A stretch of 64,000 nucleotides of DNA, taken from contig BNUQ01000001.1 in assembly GCA_025997475.1 (NCBI GenBank), forward strand, positions 1 through 64,000, given 5' to 3'. Source of the stretch: Planctomycetales bacterium. GTDB lineage: Bacteria; Planctomycetota; SZUA-567. This document shows positions 7,589 to 15,753 of the stretch, piece after piece. The notes under the pieces are model-generated. The model was not told the origin of the DNA and ran no database searches. It was given only the letters and a program-made list of their open reading frames with translations. The position numbers and the translations under genes were made by a program. Position 1 is the stretch's first letter. Each line of letters begins with the position of its first letter.

Positions 7589-8374
7589 TTATTCCTCCTT
7601 TTTGAACACGAAAATATATTCGTGCTTGAAAATAAAATAATCGCTGTGTAGCGCGCGGTATTTCCAGATGTTTTGTTGTCCGAGTTTGCCGCGATTGCCT
7701 TCGATATTTTTCACCACGACGCCTTTCAGTTTTACTTTGAAACGCCGTTTTATCGCGTCCATTACATAAAATCCTAACGGCACGACTTCACTTTTTTTAT
7801 ACACGTCGCCAATCACAACCGCGAAGTATTTATTCCGCGCCAAAAAGGGGAGTGCGTTCGCCAACGCCTGCATAAATTTTGGCAGGAAAATTTTTATGTC
7901 GGCGATTTGCGATAAATCTTCCGGCAAGTCGGTGAATTTTACGATGTCCAAATACGGCGGATGCGCAATCAAAAAATCCGCACTTTGCCGGTCGAACGCC
8001 GCCAACGATTCGGCGACTCGCGCGGCTGTGTTTTCCTGATTGACGACATCGCCGTTATGTAAAAAGTATTTTGTCGCGGCACCGCGCATTTGCGAATTGA
8101 CGAAATCAATGATTTCCAAATTGAGGTCAAAGCCGATAAACCGCCGCCGCAATTTTTCGCATTCAAACAACGTCGTGCCGCTTCCCGCAAACAAATCAAT
8201 CACGACATCATTTTCTCGCGTATAGCGCCGCAACAATTGGTCGGGAATTTGCGGGATAAAATTGCCGTGATAAAGGTTGCGATGCTTGCCGCTTTTATCC
8301 CGTTCGCCGATGAGCCACAAACTATCAACGTTAATATCGCTCTCTTGCCAGTTTTTGCTATTTTCGTCGAGCAT
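7589..8374 (-). CDS. Second DNA methyltransferase of the R-M system (N4-cytosine/N6-adenine type)
   Basis: 261 residues. HRNLYHGNFIPQIPDQLLRR and IDLFAGSGTTLFECE (about residues 31-73) form the AdoMet-binding region, and DFLIAHPPYLDIVKF (about 133-147) has an HPPY in place of the usual (D/S/N)PPY. This fits the N6_N4_Mtase family. I chose the ATG at 8374 because GGGAG lies 9 nt upstream; an ATG at 8404 is also possible. Two methyltransferases with one endonuclease usually mean an asymmetric target whose strands are methylated separately. It is the first gene of the operon 8374-5451. Confidence 0.85.
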   Translation of the reverse strand: MLDENSKNWQESDINVDSLWLIGERDKSGKHRNLYHGNFIPQIPDQLLRRYTRENDVVIDLFAGSGTTLFECEKLRRRFIGFDLNLEIIDFVNSQMRGAATKYFLHNGDVVNQENTAARVAESLAAFDRQSADFLIAHPPYLDIVKFTDLPEDLSQIADIKIFLPKFMQALANALPFLARNKYFAVVIGDVYKKSEVVPLGFYVMDAIKRRFKVKLKGVVVKNIEGNRGKLGQQNIWKYRALHSDYFIFKHEYIFVFKKEE

Positions 8375-8412
8375 CGCGATTTTCTCCCTTGCCACCCAGC
8401 CCATCAAAATCC

Positions 8413-9405
8413 CTACCGTTTTCCGCCGTTCGGCGCGGTCAGGCGGCGGATGCCTTCGTCGATGCCGATGCGCGGCTCCCAGCCCAAATCGCGGCGGGCG
8501 CGGGCGATGCTGAAACAGTGGTCTTTCGCCAATTGCAACGCCAAAAAACGGGTCATCGGCGGCTCCCACGCGGGGAATAAAAATTCGCCGACTTCCATTA
8601 ACGCGCCGAGCGCGTAAGCCGCGCGATACGGCAACTTGCACGTGATTTCCGGCAAATTCAGGGCGCGCAAAATGCGGCGGATAAAATCCCAGCAATTCAC
8701 CGGTTCCGGCTCGTTGATGAAATACGCGCTTCCCGCCACCGCCGGATTGACGCCGAGCGCGTCCAACGCCGCAAGGTGCGCGTCGGCGGTGTTTTCCACA
8801 TACGACACGCTGATTAAATTTTTGCCGTTGCCGATTTGCGCGAGGCGTCCGGTTTGCGCTTTGGCAATCAGATGCGGAATCAGATTCGTGTCGCCCGGTC
8901 CCCAAATCAAATGCGGGCGCAGGGCGCACGTCAGGGCGTCGCCGTTCGCGGCGAGCACCAACTTTTCCGCTTCGATTTTCGTTTGCGCATAGACGGTCAG
9001 ACAACGCCGCGCATAGGGCAGTTTTTCGTCGCCGTTGCGGAGGTTGGCGTTGCCGAAAACGACGCTCGGCGTGCTGGTATAGACCAATTTTTTGACGCCG
9101 GCGGCGCGGCAGGCGGCGAGCAAATTCCGCGTGCCGCCGACGTTGGTTTGATAATATTCGCCGTAACGCCCGACGACGCCGACTTTCGCGGCGACGTGAA
9201 ACACCGCGTCCACGCCGCGGACGGCGGCGGTCAGCGCCGCCGCGTCGGCGAGGTCGCCGACCACGGTCTCGACACCGAGCGCGGTCAAGTCGGGATACTC
9301 GCGCCGACCGAAGGTGCGAATTTGATAATCGGGACGGGCGCGCAGTTTGGCAATCAAATGCCGCCCCAAAAAGCCGCCGCCGCCGGTGATTAAGACGCGA
9401 GTCAT
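8413..9405 (-). CDS. NAD-dependent epimerase/dehydratase, 3-beta-HSD-like extended SDR
   Basis: About 330 residues. It begins MTRVLITGGGGFLGRHLIAK with the TGxxGxxG NAD-binding motif. The YxxxK catalytic pair is in VYAQTKIEAEKLV, with an upstream Ser in YTSTPSVVF. The C-terminal half (ALRPHLIWGPGD, then YVENTADAHLAAL) matches the family that includes sterol-4-carboxylate dehydrogenases and nucleotide-sugar epimerases. The substrate is unknown; a polyprenyl or sugar substrate is possible. An ATG nine bases upstream (9414) is equally acceptable. The gene lies 38 bp upstream of the R-M operon but is GC-rich like the core genome, so it is probably not part of it. Confidence 0.83.
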   Translation of the reverse strand: MTRVLITGGGGFLGRHLIAKLRARPDYQIRTFGRREYPDLTALGVETVVGDLADAAALTAAVRGVDAVFHVAAKVGVVGRYGEYYQTNVGGTRNLLAACRAAGVKKLVYTSTPSVVFGNANLRNGDEKLPYARRCLTVYAQTKIEAEKLVLAANGDALTCALRPHLIWGPGDTNLIPHLIAKAQTGRLAQIGNGKNLISVSYVENTADAHLAALDALGVNPAVAGSAYFINEPEPVNCWDFIRRILRALNLPEITCKLPYRAAYALGALMEVGEFLFPAWEPPMTRFLALQLAKDHCFSIARARRDLGWEPRIGIDEGIRRLTAPNGGKR

Positions 9406-9421
9406 TTTTCTCATTTGGACA

Positions 9422-9607
9422 GTGAGCGGTTTTCGGTGGCAATTTATTGCCGCCGATTGCAAGGCGCGAAGCGCGGCGAACTTCAATAGCCCGCCGTTTT
9501 AACGGCGGGAAACCGTGAGCGGTTTTCGGTGGCAATTTATTGCCGCCGATTGCAAAGCGCGAAGCGCGGCGAACTTCAATAGCCCGCCGTTTTAACGGCG
9601 GGGAACA
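9422..9607. repeat. Two tandem copies of a 93-bp repeat
   Basis: Copies at 9422-9514 and 9515-9607 are nearly identical. Each contains a GGCAATTTATTGCC hairpin, a GCGCGAAGCGCGG core and a CCGCCGTTTTAACGGCGG hairpin. They lie directly upstream of the epimerase gene; no coding function is evident. Confidence 0.85.
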
Positions 9608-9640
9608 GTGGACGGTTGGCGGCGGTCGGTGCAACGAGCA

Positions 9641-9747
9641 TTACGAATTAGAAATTACGAATTACGGATTGATTGTCAAAAATGGCGCGAAGCGAATTTT
9701 AAAATCAAACTTCACCGTATTTGTAATTTTTGCTTTTTAGTTTTTAA
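9641..9747. repeat. Heptamer-arm intergenic repeat (degenerate)
   Basis: The left arm is TTACGAATTAGAAATTACG-like, the core GGCGCGAAGCGAATTTT, then TCAAACTTCACC and an AT-rich right arm. It has the same layout as the other copies but weaker arm symmetry. Confidence 0.55.
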
Positions 9748-9797
9748 TGGCTCGTCATTTTAGCGATTATCGAACAGTTATACTGTAAGGAGTAAAA

Positions 9798-10568
9798 ATG
9801 CCCGCCCAAAAGACGAACGCCGCGCCGCGTCCCAAAAAAACGACCGGCAAAGCCGGTAAAATGGCGCCGAAAAGTAAGAATTCGCCGGATAAAAACGCGC
9901 CGGAATTAAGTTGTTCCGAGTGCGCCGTCAGAAATTGTTATCGCCGCGATAAAAAATTTCCGGCGTTTTGTTTAACCACCGCCAATCCCGACGCCGTTCG
10001 CGCCACTCGCGAGTTGTATCGCGGCGACCATCTCGACGCGCGACTTGCCCGCGTCGCGGCGACCATCGAGGGCGAATACTACGGACGGCTGACGCGCGTC
10101 GAAGAGACGATTATTTTCGCGCAAAAATTAGGCGTGAAAAAATTGGGCATCGCCAGTTGCATCGGCTTGCTTGACGAAGCGACGCAATTTGCCGCCATCG
10201 TCCGCGCCGCCGGCATTGCGCCGCGCACGGTGATTTGCAAAATCGGCGGCATCGACAAAACTGAAATCGGGCTTGCCGAAGAATTGAAAGTTTGCCCGCA
10301 GTGCCACGAGTCGTGTTGCAATCCGGTGTTGCAGGCGCGGGAACTTTCTCGCTGGGGCGCGGAATTAAACGTGCTAATCGGTTTATGCGTGGGACACGAC
10401 GCGCTTTTTTACCGGCATACGACCGCGCCGACCACGACGCTGATTGTCAAAGACCGCGTCCTCGCGCACAATCCGGCGGCGGCGCTTTACACGGCGAAAT
10501 TTTACTACAAACGCCTGCAAGACCCGAAAAATTTCCCCGCGCCGCGCGGCGGTAAAAACAGAGTTTAG
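9798..10568 (+). CDS. DUF1847 cysteine-rich protein
   Basis: 256 residues. After a Lys/Pro-rich N-terminus (1-35), the DUF1847 pattern appears: LSCSECAVRNCYR (about 37-49), a central region with ASCIGLLDEA, then VCPQCHESCCNP (about 165-176) and LCVGHDALF. The cysteine clusters suggest metal binding, probably zinc or an Fe-S cluster. The family is widespread in anaerobes and its function is not established. TAAGGAG precedes the ATG. The last codons (RV, stop) come from the heptamer repeat that begins at the 3' end, so the native C-terminus may have been replaced. Confidence 0.87.
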   Translation: MPAQKTNAAPRPKKTTGKAGKMAPKSKNSPDKNAPELSCSECAVRNCYRRDKKFPAFCLTTANPDAVRATRELYRGDHLDARLARVAATIEGEYYGRLTRVEETIIFAQKLGVKKLGIASCIGLLDEATQFAAIVRAAGIAPRTVICKIGGIDKTEIGLAEELKVCPQCHESCCNPVLQARELSRWGAELNVLIGLCVGHDALFYRHTTAPTTTLIVKDRVLAHNPAAALYTAKFYYKRLQDPKNFPAPRGGKNRV

Positions 10569-10717
10569 AGATTAGAGTTGAGAGTTTAGCCGTGGTTGCG
10601 CTTCGCGCATTTTTCAAACGACTCCACCTCTAAACTCTAAACTCTAAACTCTAAACTCTAAACTCTAAACTCTAAACTCTAAACTCTAAACTCTCTAACC
10701 CTCTAAACTCTAAAAAA
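10562..10717. repeat. Heptamer-arm intergenic repeat with nine perfect TAAACTC units
   Basis: The left arm (10562-10588, GAGTTTAGAGATTAGAG) is followed by a TTGCGCTTCGCGCA core and ACTCCACC. Nine uninterrupted TAAACTC units then fill 10631-10693, and degenerate units follow. The left arm overlaps the last codons of the DUF1847 gene. Confidence 0.85.
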
Positions 10718-10727
10718 AGGAAACGCT

Positions 10728-12374
10728 ATGCGCCGTTTCATTCGCTTATTCTTATTGGTCGCGTTAGCCGCCGGTAGCGCCGACGGATTCACGCGCGCCG
10801 TTGTCGTCGCCGAAGACGCGCGCGAAATCGTCAATTACCGCTGTCCGATGCATCCGTGGATTACCGCGAAATCGTCCAATAGTAAATGCACGATTTGCGG
10901 AATGAATTTAACGCCGGTGTTCGCCGGCGACGGCAACGCCGCGGTCGGCGACGATTCCGTTAAATTAAACAGCGCGACGGAGTCGGTTATCGGCGTGGCG
11001 ACCGCCGCGGCGAAAGTCGCGCCGCTGACGCTGACTTTGCGCGTCAACGGCACCATCGGCGAGGACGAAACGCGCCACCGCGCGCTGTCCGCCCGCGTGC
11101 CGGGGCGCTTGGAAAAATTATACGTTGACCAAGTCGGTCTCGAGGTCGCCGCCGGTCAGCCGTTCGCGGATTTTTACAGCCCGGAAATGCTCACCGCGCA
11201 ACGGTTGTATTTGCAAAATTTCCGCCTGCACGCCAACGCCGGCGCGGTTTCGGGCTCCGACCTCGCCACCACCCGCGAAAAATTGCTCGACTTCGGCTTA
11301 ATCGCCGACGACATCAAAAAACTTGAAACCGAACAAAAACCGTCGGAAAAATTTCTCCTCCGCTCGCCCTACGGCGGCACCGTAACCTCGCGCCGCGCCT
11401 ATGAAGGGCAATACGTCAAGGTGGACGACATTCTGTTTGAAATCGGCGATTTCTCGCAACTGTGGTTTGTTTTCGACGCGTACGAGCGCGATTTGCCGCT
11501 GTTGAAAATCAATCAGCCGGTCGCCGTAACGTTGACTTCGCTCCCCGGCGAAACCATCACCGCGCCGATTACGTTTATCGACCCGAACCTAAACCCGACC
11601 ACCCGCACCGCTCGCGGGCGTGTCGTGTTGAACAATCCGCAACGCCGCATATTGAACGGACAAACCGCCACCGGCGTCGTGCGCATCGAAACCGCGCCGA
11701 CGTTGCTGATTCCGCGAAGCGCGATTCTTTACACGCACGCGACGCCGTGCGCGTATGTGGCGACGGGCGAGGGCAATTATCAATTCCGCCCGCTGACGCT
11801 CGGCAAAATCGGCGACCGCGAAGCGGAGGTTTTGAGCGGCGTCGCCGCCGGCGAAAAAGTCGTTACCGCGGCGGCGCTGATTATCGACAGTCAATCGCAA
11901 CTCGCGCATATCACCACGCCTGCCGCCGCGTCGATGCCGACGGCGGAAAGCGCCGCGCCGAAAATGCCGATGACGCCGGTCGTCTTGCCGGACGATTTGG
12001 TGCGCTCAATGCTCGCCGCGACCGCGGCGCTCGCCGGCGACAATCTCGGCGAATATCAAAAACAACTGCCCCTTTTGCAGACGGCGGCGGGGCAAGTCGG
12101 CGGCGAGGCGGGCGAAATTTTATCGCCGCTGACCGCGAAATTGGTTGCCGGTGAAAATTTGACGGCGGCGCGGGAGCCGTTTGAGGCGTTCAGTAGCGCG
12201 GTGGCGGATTTGGTGCGCGCGCAACCGGCGGCGACGCGGCAGGCGCGGATTTTTCAATGCTCGATGTCGCCGGTATTGGGGACTTCCCGCTGGCTACAAC
12301 CGCGCGACCAAGACGCGGTGCGCAACCCGTTTTTCGGGCTGACGATGCTCGATTGCGGCGCGGAATTGCAGTGA
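10728..12374 (+). CDS. Periplasmic adaptor of a heavy-metal RND efflux system (CusB-like)
   Basis: 548 residues. A signal peptide (1-20) is followed by a heavy-metal-binding domain, YRCPMHPWI and CTICGMNLTPVF (about 38-65). A membrane-fusion-protein core then has lipoyl/barrel-sandwich halves around RALSARVPGRLEKLYVDQVG and LLRSPYGGTVTSRRAYEGQY, and the beta-barrel region follows. The C-terminal 120 residues resemble a DUF3347-like tail ending in another Cys/Met-containing stretch (IFQCSMSPVLG). Such adaptors link an inner-membrane RND pump to an outer-membrane channel for copper or silver export. No pump or channel gene is adjacent, so it is either an orphan or works with partners elsewhere. 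AAAGGAAA precedes the ATG. Confidence 0.87.
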   Translation: MRRFIRLFLLVALAAGSADGFTRAVVVAEDAREIVNYRCPMHPWITAKSSNSKCTICGMNLTPVFAGDGNAAVGDDSVKLNSATESVIGVATAAAKVAPLTLTLRVNGTIGEDETRHRALSARVPGRLEKLYVDQVGLEVAAGQPFADFYSPEMLTAQRLYLQNFRLHANAGAVSGSDLATTREKLLDFGLIADDIKKLETEQKPSEKFLLRSPYGGTVTSRRAYEGQYVKVDDILFEIGDFSQLWFVFDAYERDLPLLKINQPVAVTLTSLPGETITAPITFIDPNLNPTTRTARGRVVLNNPQRRILNGQTATGVVRIETAPTLLIPRSAILYTHATPCAYVATGEGNYQFRPLTLGKIGDREAEVLSGVAAGEKVVTAAALIIDSQSQLAHITTPAAASMPTAESAAPKMPMTPVVLPDDLVRSMLAATAALAGDNLGEYQKQLPLLQTAAGQVGGEAGEILSPLTAKLVAGENLTAAREPFEAFSSAVADLVRAQPAATRQARIFQCSMSPVLGTSRWLQPRDQDAVRNPFFGLTMLDCGAELQ

Positions 12375-12510
12375 ACGGCGGGCGGTTGCGGAGTTGGGAG
12401 GAACAGTTCTATCGCGTTATTCTCCGTTTAGCGCCCGCCCAATCGGTTGCGCCCAGCCGTTGATTTCGCCATACGTTTTTCGACTTTCCCTTGCGTGGCG
12501 CGAAATATAC

Positions 12511-12876
12511 TCATTGCGAAATTGGTTTGCGGCTATTGATAGTCGGGTTGTTGGTGCCGACAAAGAACAGCCGCACAAAATATCCTTGCCGAACGGCTTG
12601 TCTGACAAAGTCCACTTTTTCTTCGGCGGAAAAAACGGTTTCAAACAACAAACGGTTTTTTCGCCCCAAACACTCGTGGCGTTTTTTAGTGGCGTAACGG
12701 GCGGCTTGCAACGCGGTCCCGGGAGAATTCCAATCGCCGAACCGGTCGCGGGCGAGATTATCGGGATTGATATAGACGCAACCCGCCGTCCATTCATATC
12801 TCAACATCTTGCCGGTAACCGAGGTTTTTCCTGCGCCGTTAGGACCGGCGATGATGAGCAATCTCGGCTTATCCGT
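12511..12876 (-). pseudogene. Truncated zeta-toxin-like P-loop kinase
   Basis: DKPRLLIIAGPNGAGKTS holds a Walker A (GPNGAGKT). CVYINPDNLARDRFGDWNSP and RLLFETVFS match the zeta/UDP-N-acetylglucosamine kinase family up to FFVGTNNPTIN. There the frame ends after seven residues, whereas relatives continue for about 50 residues with a GGHDVP stretch; none of the three frames downstream restores it. The codon where an ATG start is expected is ACG (12874-12876); the frame stays open upstream to a TTG at 12969. I read this as a decayed toxin gene. Confidence 0.65.
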
Positions 12877-13047
12877 TAGCCCGTCCTTTGATATTTTCAA
12901 CCGCGGCGTAGAAATTTGTCCAGAAATCGGCGCGGGTTTTCGCCTATTTTCCCCGCGCCTCCTCGCCAACTTCGCGCATCAGTTGTTCGAGTTGCTCGTC
13001 GGTCGGCTCGTCGTCCGATAAAAACTGTAAGTCATATCGACCGGCAT
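12869..13047 (-). pseudogene. Decayed antitoxin partner of the zeta-like gene
   Basis: An ATG at 13047 has a good AGGAG upstream, but its frame (MPVDMTYS) dies after 22 codons. A second frame gives QFLSDDEPTDEQLEQLMREV, the expected acidic antitoxin-like stretch. That frame reaches TAG, then continues as AKTRADFWTNFYAAVENIKG to a TAA that overlaps the toxin start region. One frameshift and one nonsense change would explain this. The first 20 bases upstream and at the start are identical to those of vapB at 13801-13820. Confidence 0.5.
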
Positions 13048-13119
13048 AATTTTCTCCTGTTATTTCTTCGGTTACGATAAAACTTCATTCCAGATGTTTA
13101 ATCCACAACTACCGTAGTT
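13041..13119. repeat. Diverged copy of the vapB start / aspS end region
   Basis: CCGGCATAATTTTCTCCTGT is identical at 13041 and 13801, and both are followed by ATGTTTAATCC (13094 and 13853) and CCG(T/C)AGTTG. The second copy is the genuine junction of vapB and aspS. The first sits between vapC and the decayed antitoxin, so the vapBC genes are flanked by this duplication. Confidence 0.6.
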
Positions 13120-13124
13120 GGTAG

Positions 13125-13523
13125 TTAGAAACAACACCGAATATTTTCGCGGGCGCAAATTTTCGCTAAATCGCCGTCATTGGTTATCAGCGTTCCGTTA
13201 TGGCGCCGCGCCAACACCGCGTAATACATATCGTAAATCGAATGATTATTTTTAACGCCGAGCGCAAACGCTTCGCGCCAGAGTTCCGTCGCGTCAACAA
13301 ATTCGTCGATTGTTTTAATACCGGCGGCGATATATTGCTCCCCTTCCGCGACCGACAAATGACCGTCGCGTTGATATTTTCGCAAGGTATTGGTCAACTC
13401 GTAAATGTATAGCCCGGGCGCCAAACAACGTTCTGCCGCCGCCCACGCTTCATGGAACCGCTCGCCTTTTTCGCCCGCGCGCAAAATCTGCATCACAGCG
13501 CTGACATCAAGCACCGTTATCAT
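13125..13523 (-). CDS. VapC-type PIN-domain toxin ribonuclease
   Basis: 132 residues, the usual PIN toxin length. The acidic active-site set is visible: Asp6 in MITVLDVSAVMQIL, Glu in YIYELTNTL (about 42), Asp in HSIYDMYYAVLARR (about 98) and Asp in LITNDGDLAKI (about 116). Such toxins cleave tRNA or rRNA with Mg2+. Its ATG overlaps the vapB stop (TAATG), showing translational coupling. The antitoxin would bind and mask the active site and repress the operon. Confidence 0.88.
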   Translation of the reverse strand: MITVLDVSAVMQILRAGEKGERFHEAWAAAERCLAPGLYIYELTNTLRKYQRDGHLSVAEGEQYIAAGIKTIDEFVDATELWREAFALGVKNNHSIYDMYYAVLARRHNGTLITNDGDLAKICARENIRCCF

Positions 13524-13807
13524 TAGCGCCTCCTGTCTTCACGAAGCCATGCCACGTCATCAATCAACTCGGCGTTTCGCGGTTTAGGCAGTTTCTTAAT
13601 TTCGATAAAAAGTTCATCTAATTGTCGGCGCCGTTTGCGTTCATCAAGCCGCAACGCTAATTGCTCGCGATGGTTACTCCGCCGAGTCAACCATTCGCGC
13701 AACAGAACGACCGCCTGTTCCGCCGCCGTGTGTTGCTCTTGCGCCGCGCTTGCCGCCAACTCTGTGTAAAGGTCGGCGGGGCAATTATCAATTTGTAAAA
13801 CCGGCAT
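13523..13807 (-). CDS. VapB/FitA-like antitoxin
   Basis: 94 residues. The N-terminal part MPVLQIDNCPADLYTELAAS followed by HTAAEQAVVLLREWLTRR looks like a ribbon-helix-helix DNA-binding domain, as in FitA-type antitoxins. The C-terminal charged helical part (ERKRRRQLDELFIEIKKL) would wrap the toxin. AGGAG precedes the ATG. It lies upstream of vapC and 35 bp downstream of aspS. Confidence 0.82.
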   Translation of the reverse strand: MPVLQIDNCPADLYTELAASAAQEQHTAAEQAVVLLREWLTRRSNHREQLALRLDERKRRRQLDELFIEIKKLPKPRNAELIDDVAWLREDRRR

Positions 13808-13842
13808 AATTTTCTCCTGTCAATTTTTCGTCTCCGAAAAAA

Positions 13843-15624
13843 TTACCCTAAATGTTTAATCCCCAAATCCCGCAGTTGTTTTGCGTCAACCGTCGCGGGG
13901 GCGCCGGTCATCAGGTCGGCGGCTTTTTGGGTTTTCGGGAACGCCACGACTTCGCGGATGTTGTCCACGCCGAGAATCAGCGCCAGCAAGCGGTCAATCC
14001 CCGGCGCAATTCCCGCGTGCGGCGGCGTGCCGTATTTCAGCGCGTCGATGAAAAAGCCGAAGCGCTCTTTCGCCTCTTCTTCCGAAATACCGAGAATGCG
14101 GAAGACCTGCGCTTGCACGTCGGAATTGTGAATTCGCACCGACCCCGAGGCGAGTTCCCAGCCGTTCAAAACGATGTCGTAAGAGGTCGAGCGAATCCCG
14201 CCGAGGTCGCTGTCTTTGGTCAGCGTTCCGTCCATAAATCGCGGCAAATCCTGCTCGTTAATCATCGTGAACGGGTGATGACAACTTTCCCAGCGCCGGT
14301 GTTCGTCGCTGTATTCAAACAGCGGAAATTCCGTAACCCAGACGAATTTGAAATCGTCGGCGCGGGTCAAGTTTTCCATTTTGCCCCAGAGGTTGCGGAG
14401 CGCCGCCAGCGAGGCGTTGACGATTTTCGGCGTGTCCGCCATAAACATCATAATGTCGCCCGTCGCGGCTCCCGACCGCGTCGCAATCGCGTCCAATTCC
14501 TCTTTACTGAAAAATTTCACCGGCGCGCCGTTGTATTCGCCGCCCGCTTGAATTTTTATCCACGCGAGTCCCTTCGCGCCGTATTGCTTGATTTGCTCGT
14601 GCAGACCGTCAAGGTCTTTGCGCGAGTATTTTTCCTCGACGCCTTTGACGACAAGCATTTTGACGATGCCGCCGTTTTGCGCGGTCGCGGAAAATACTTT
14701 GAAGCCGCAATTTTTCACCAGGTCGGTTACTTCGACCAATTTCATTCCGAAGCGCAAATCCGGCTTGTCGCAACCGTAGTCGCGTATCGCGTCGGCGTAA
14801 GTGAGGCGCGGAAACGGTGTGGCGATCTCGACGCCGGCGCCGGCTTTCATCGCGGCGGTAAGCGCGATTTCGAGCACGCCGAAAACGTCTTCCTGCGTGG
14901 CGAAACTCATTTCCACGTCGAGTTGCGTGAACTCCGGCTGGCGGTCGGCGCGCAAATCCTCGTCGCGAAAACAGCGCGCGACTTGGTAGTAGCGGTCGCA
15001 TCCGCCAATCATCAGCAGTTGTTTGAAAATCTGCGGGCTTTGCGGGAGCGCGTAATAATGCCCGTTATAGATGCGGCTCGGCACGAGATAATCGCGCGCG
15101 CCTTCGGGCGTCGGCTTGCCCAAAATCGGCGTTTCAATTTCTAAAAATCCCTGTGCGTCCATACTGTCGCGGAGCGCTTTAATGACGCGGTGGCGGACTT
15201 GCAAATGGCGTTGCATCTGCGGGCGGCGCAAATCGAGGAAGCGATATTTCAGGCGAATCTCCTCGCCGGCTTTGCCGTATTCGTCGGTCTCGAACGGAAT
15301 GACTTCGCTCTTGGACAAGACGGAAAAATTTTGCACTTCGATTTCGATTTCGCCGGTCGCCATTTTCGGATTGACCATATCGGACGGACGCGCGGCGACG
15401 GCGCCGGTGATTTGCAAGACCCATTCGGCGCGGACGTGTTGCCCGAGTTCAAGCACGTCGGCTTTTTCGAGGTCGAATTTAATCTGCACGAGTCCGTAGC
15501 GGTCGCGCAGGTCGATAAACATCACGCCGCCGTGGTCGCGGCGGTTCTGCACCCAGCCCGCGAGCGTAACGGTTTTTCCGGCATCGGCGACGCGCAATTC
15601 GCCGCAAGTGTGCGTTCTTAACAT
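13843..15624 (-). CDS. aspS: Aspartyl-tRNA synthetase
   Basis: 593 residues, full length for the bacterial type. The N-terminal OB fold begins MLRTHTCGELRVADAGKTV and includes GWVQNRRDHGGVMFIDLRDR. Class II motif 2 is seen in RYYQVARCFRDEDLRADRQ, with QLDVEMSF after it. The bacterial GAD insertion domain fills about 290-420. Motif 3 is GIAPGIDRLLALILG near residue 540. It charges tRNA-Asp; some bacterial forms also charge tRNA-Asn, which cannot be decided here. GGGAGG lies before the ATG. Confidence 0.97.
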   Translation of the reverse strand: MLRTHTCGELRVADAGKTVTLAGWVQNRRDHGGVMFIDLRDRYGLVQIKFDLEKADVLELGQHVRAEWVLQITGAVAARPSDMVNPKMATGEIEIEVQNFSVLSKSEVIPFETDEYGKAGEEIRLKYRFLDLRRPQMQRHLQVRHRVIKALRDSMDAQGFLEIETPILGKPTPEGARDYLVPSRIYNGHYYALPQSPQIFKQLLMIGGCDRYYQVARCFRDEDLRADRQPEFTQLDVEMSFATQEDVFGVLEIALTAAMKAGAGVEIATPFPRLTYADAIRDYGCDKPDLRFGMKLVEVTDLVKNCGFKVFSATAQNGGIVKMLVVKGVEEKYSRKDLDGLHEQIKQYGAKGLAWIKIQAGGEYNGAPVKFFSKEELDAIATRSGAATGDIMMFMADTPKIVNASLAALRNLWGKMENLTRADDFKFVWVTEFPLFEYSDEHRRWESCHHPFTMINEQDLPRFMDGTLTKDSDLGGIRSTSYDIVLNGWELASGSVRIHNSDVQAQVFRILGISEEEAKERFGFFIDALKYGTPPHAGIAPGIDRLLALILGVDNIREVVAFPKTQKAADLMTGAPATVDAKQLRDLGIKHLG

Positions 15625-15660
15625 GGGAGGTCTCCTATTGGGTTGTCAGTCGTCAGTAAA

Positions 15661-15753
15661 GTTGAAAGTTGAAAGTTGAGAGTTGCGCTTGCGTTCTTGC
15701 GCTTCTTAAAACCCTTAAACTCTTTTAACTTTCAACTTCCAACTTTCAACTTT
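15661..15753. repeat. Heptamer-arm intergenic repeat (GTTGAAA type)
   Basis: The left arm is tandem GTTGAAA units, the right arm is CTTTCAACTTCCAACTTTCAA, and the centre has GCGCTTGCGTTCTTGCGC. It lies in the divergent spacer between aspS and the exported protein gene. Confidence 0.75.

Noticed and set aside
7589..9634. A 681-codon open frame covering the second methyltransferase and the epimerase region
   Set aside because: Only the last 261 codons have methyltransferase character; the rest is Arg/Pro-rich sequence antisense in frame to the epimerase and the 93-bp repeats.
10631..10693. Tandem TAAACTC units considered as a CRISPR array or telomere
   Set aside because: Units are seven bases with no spacers, and the locus is internal to the contig, so neither fits.
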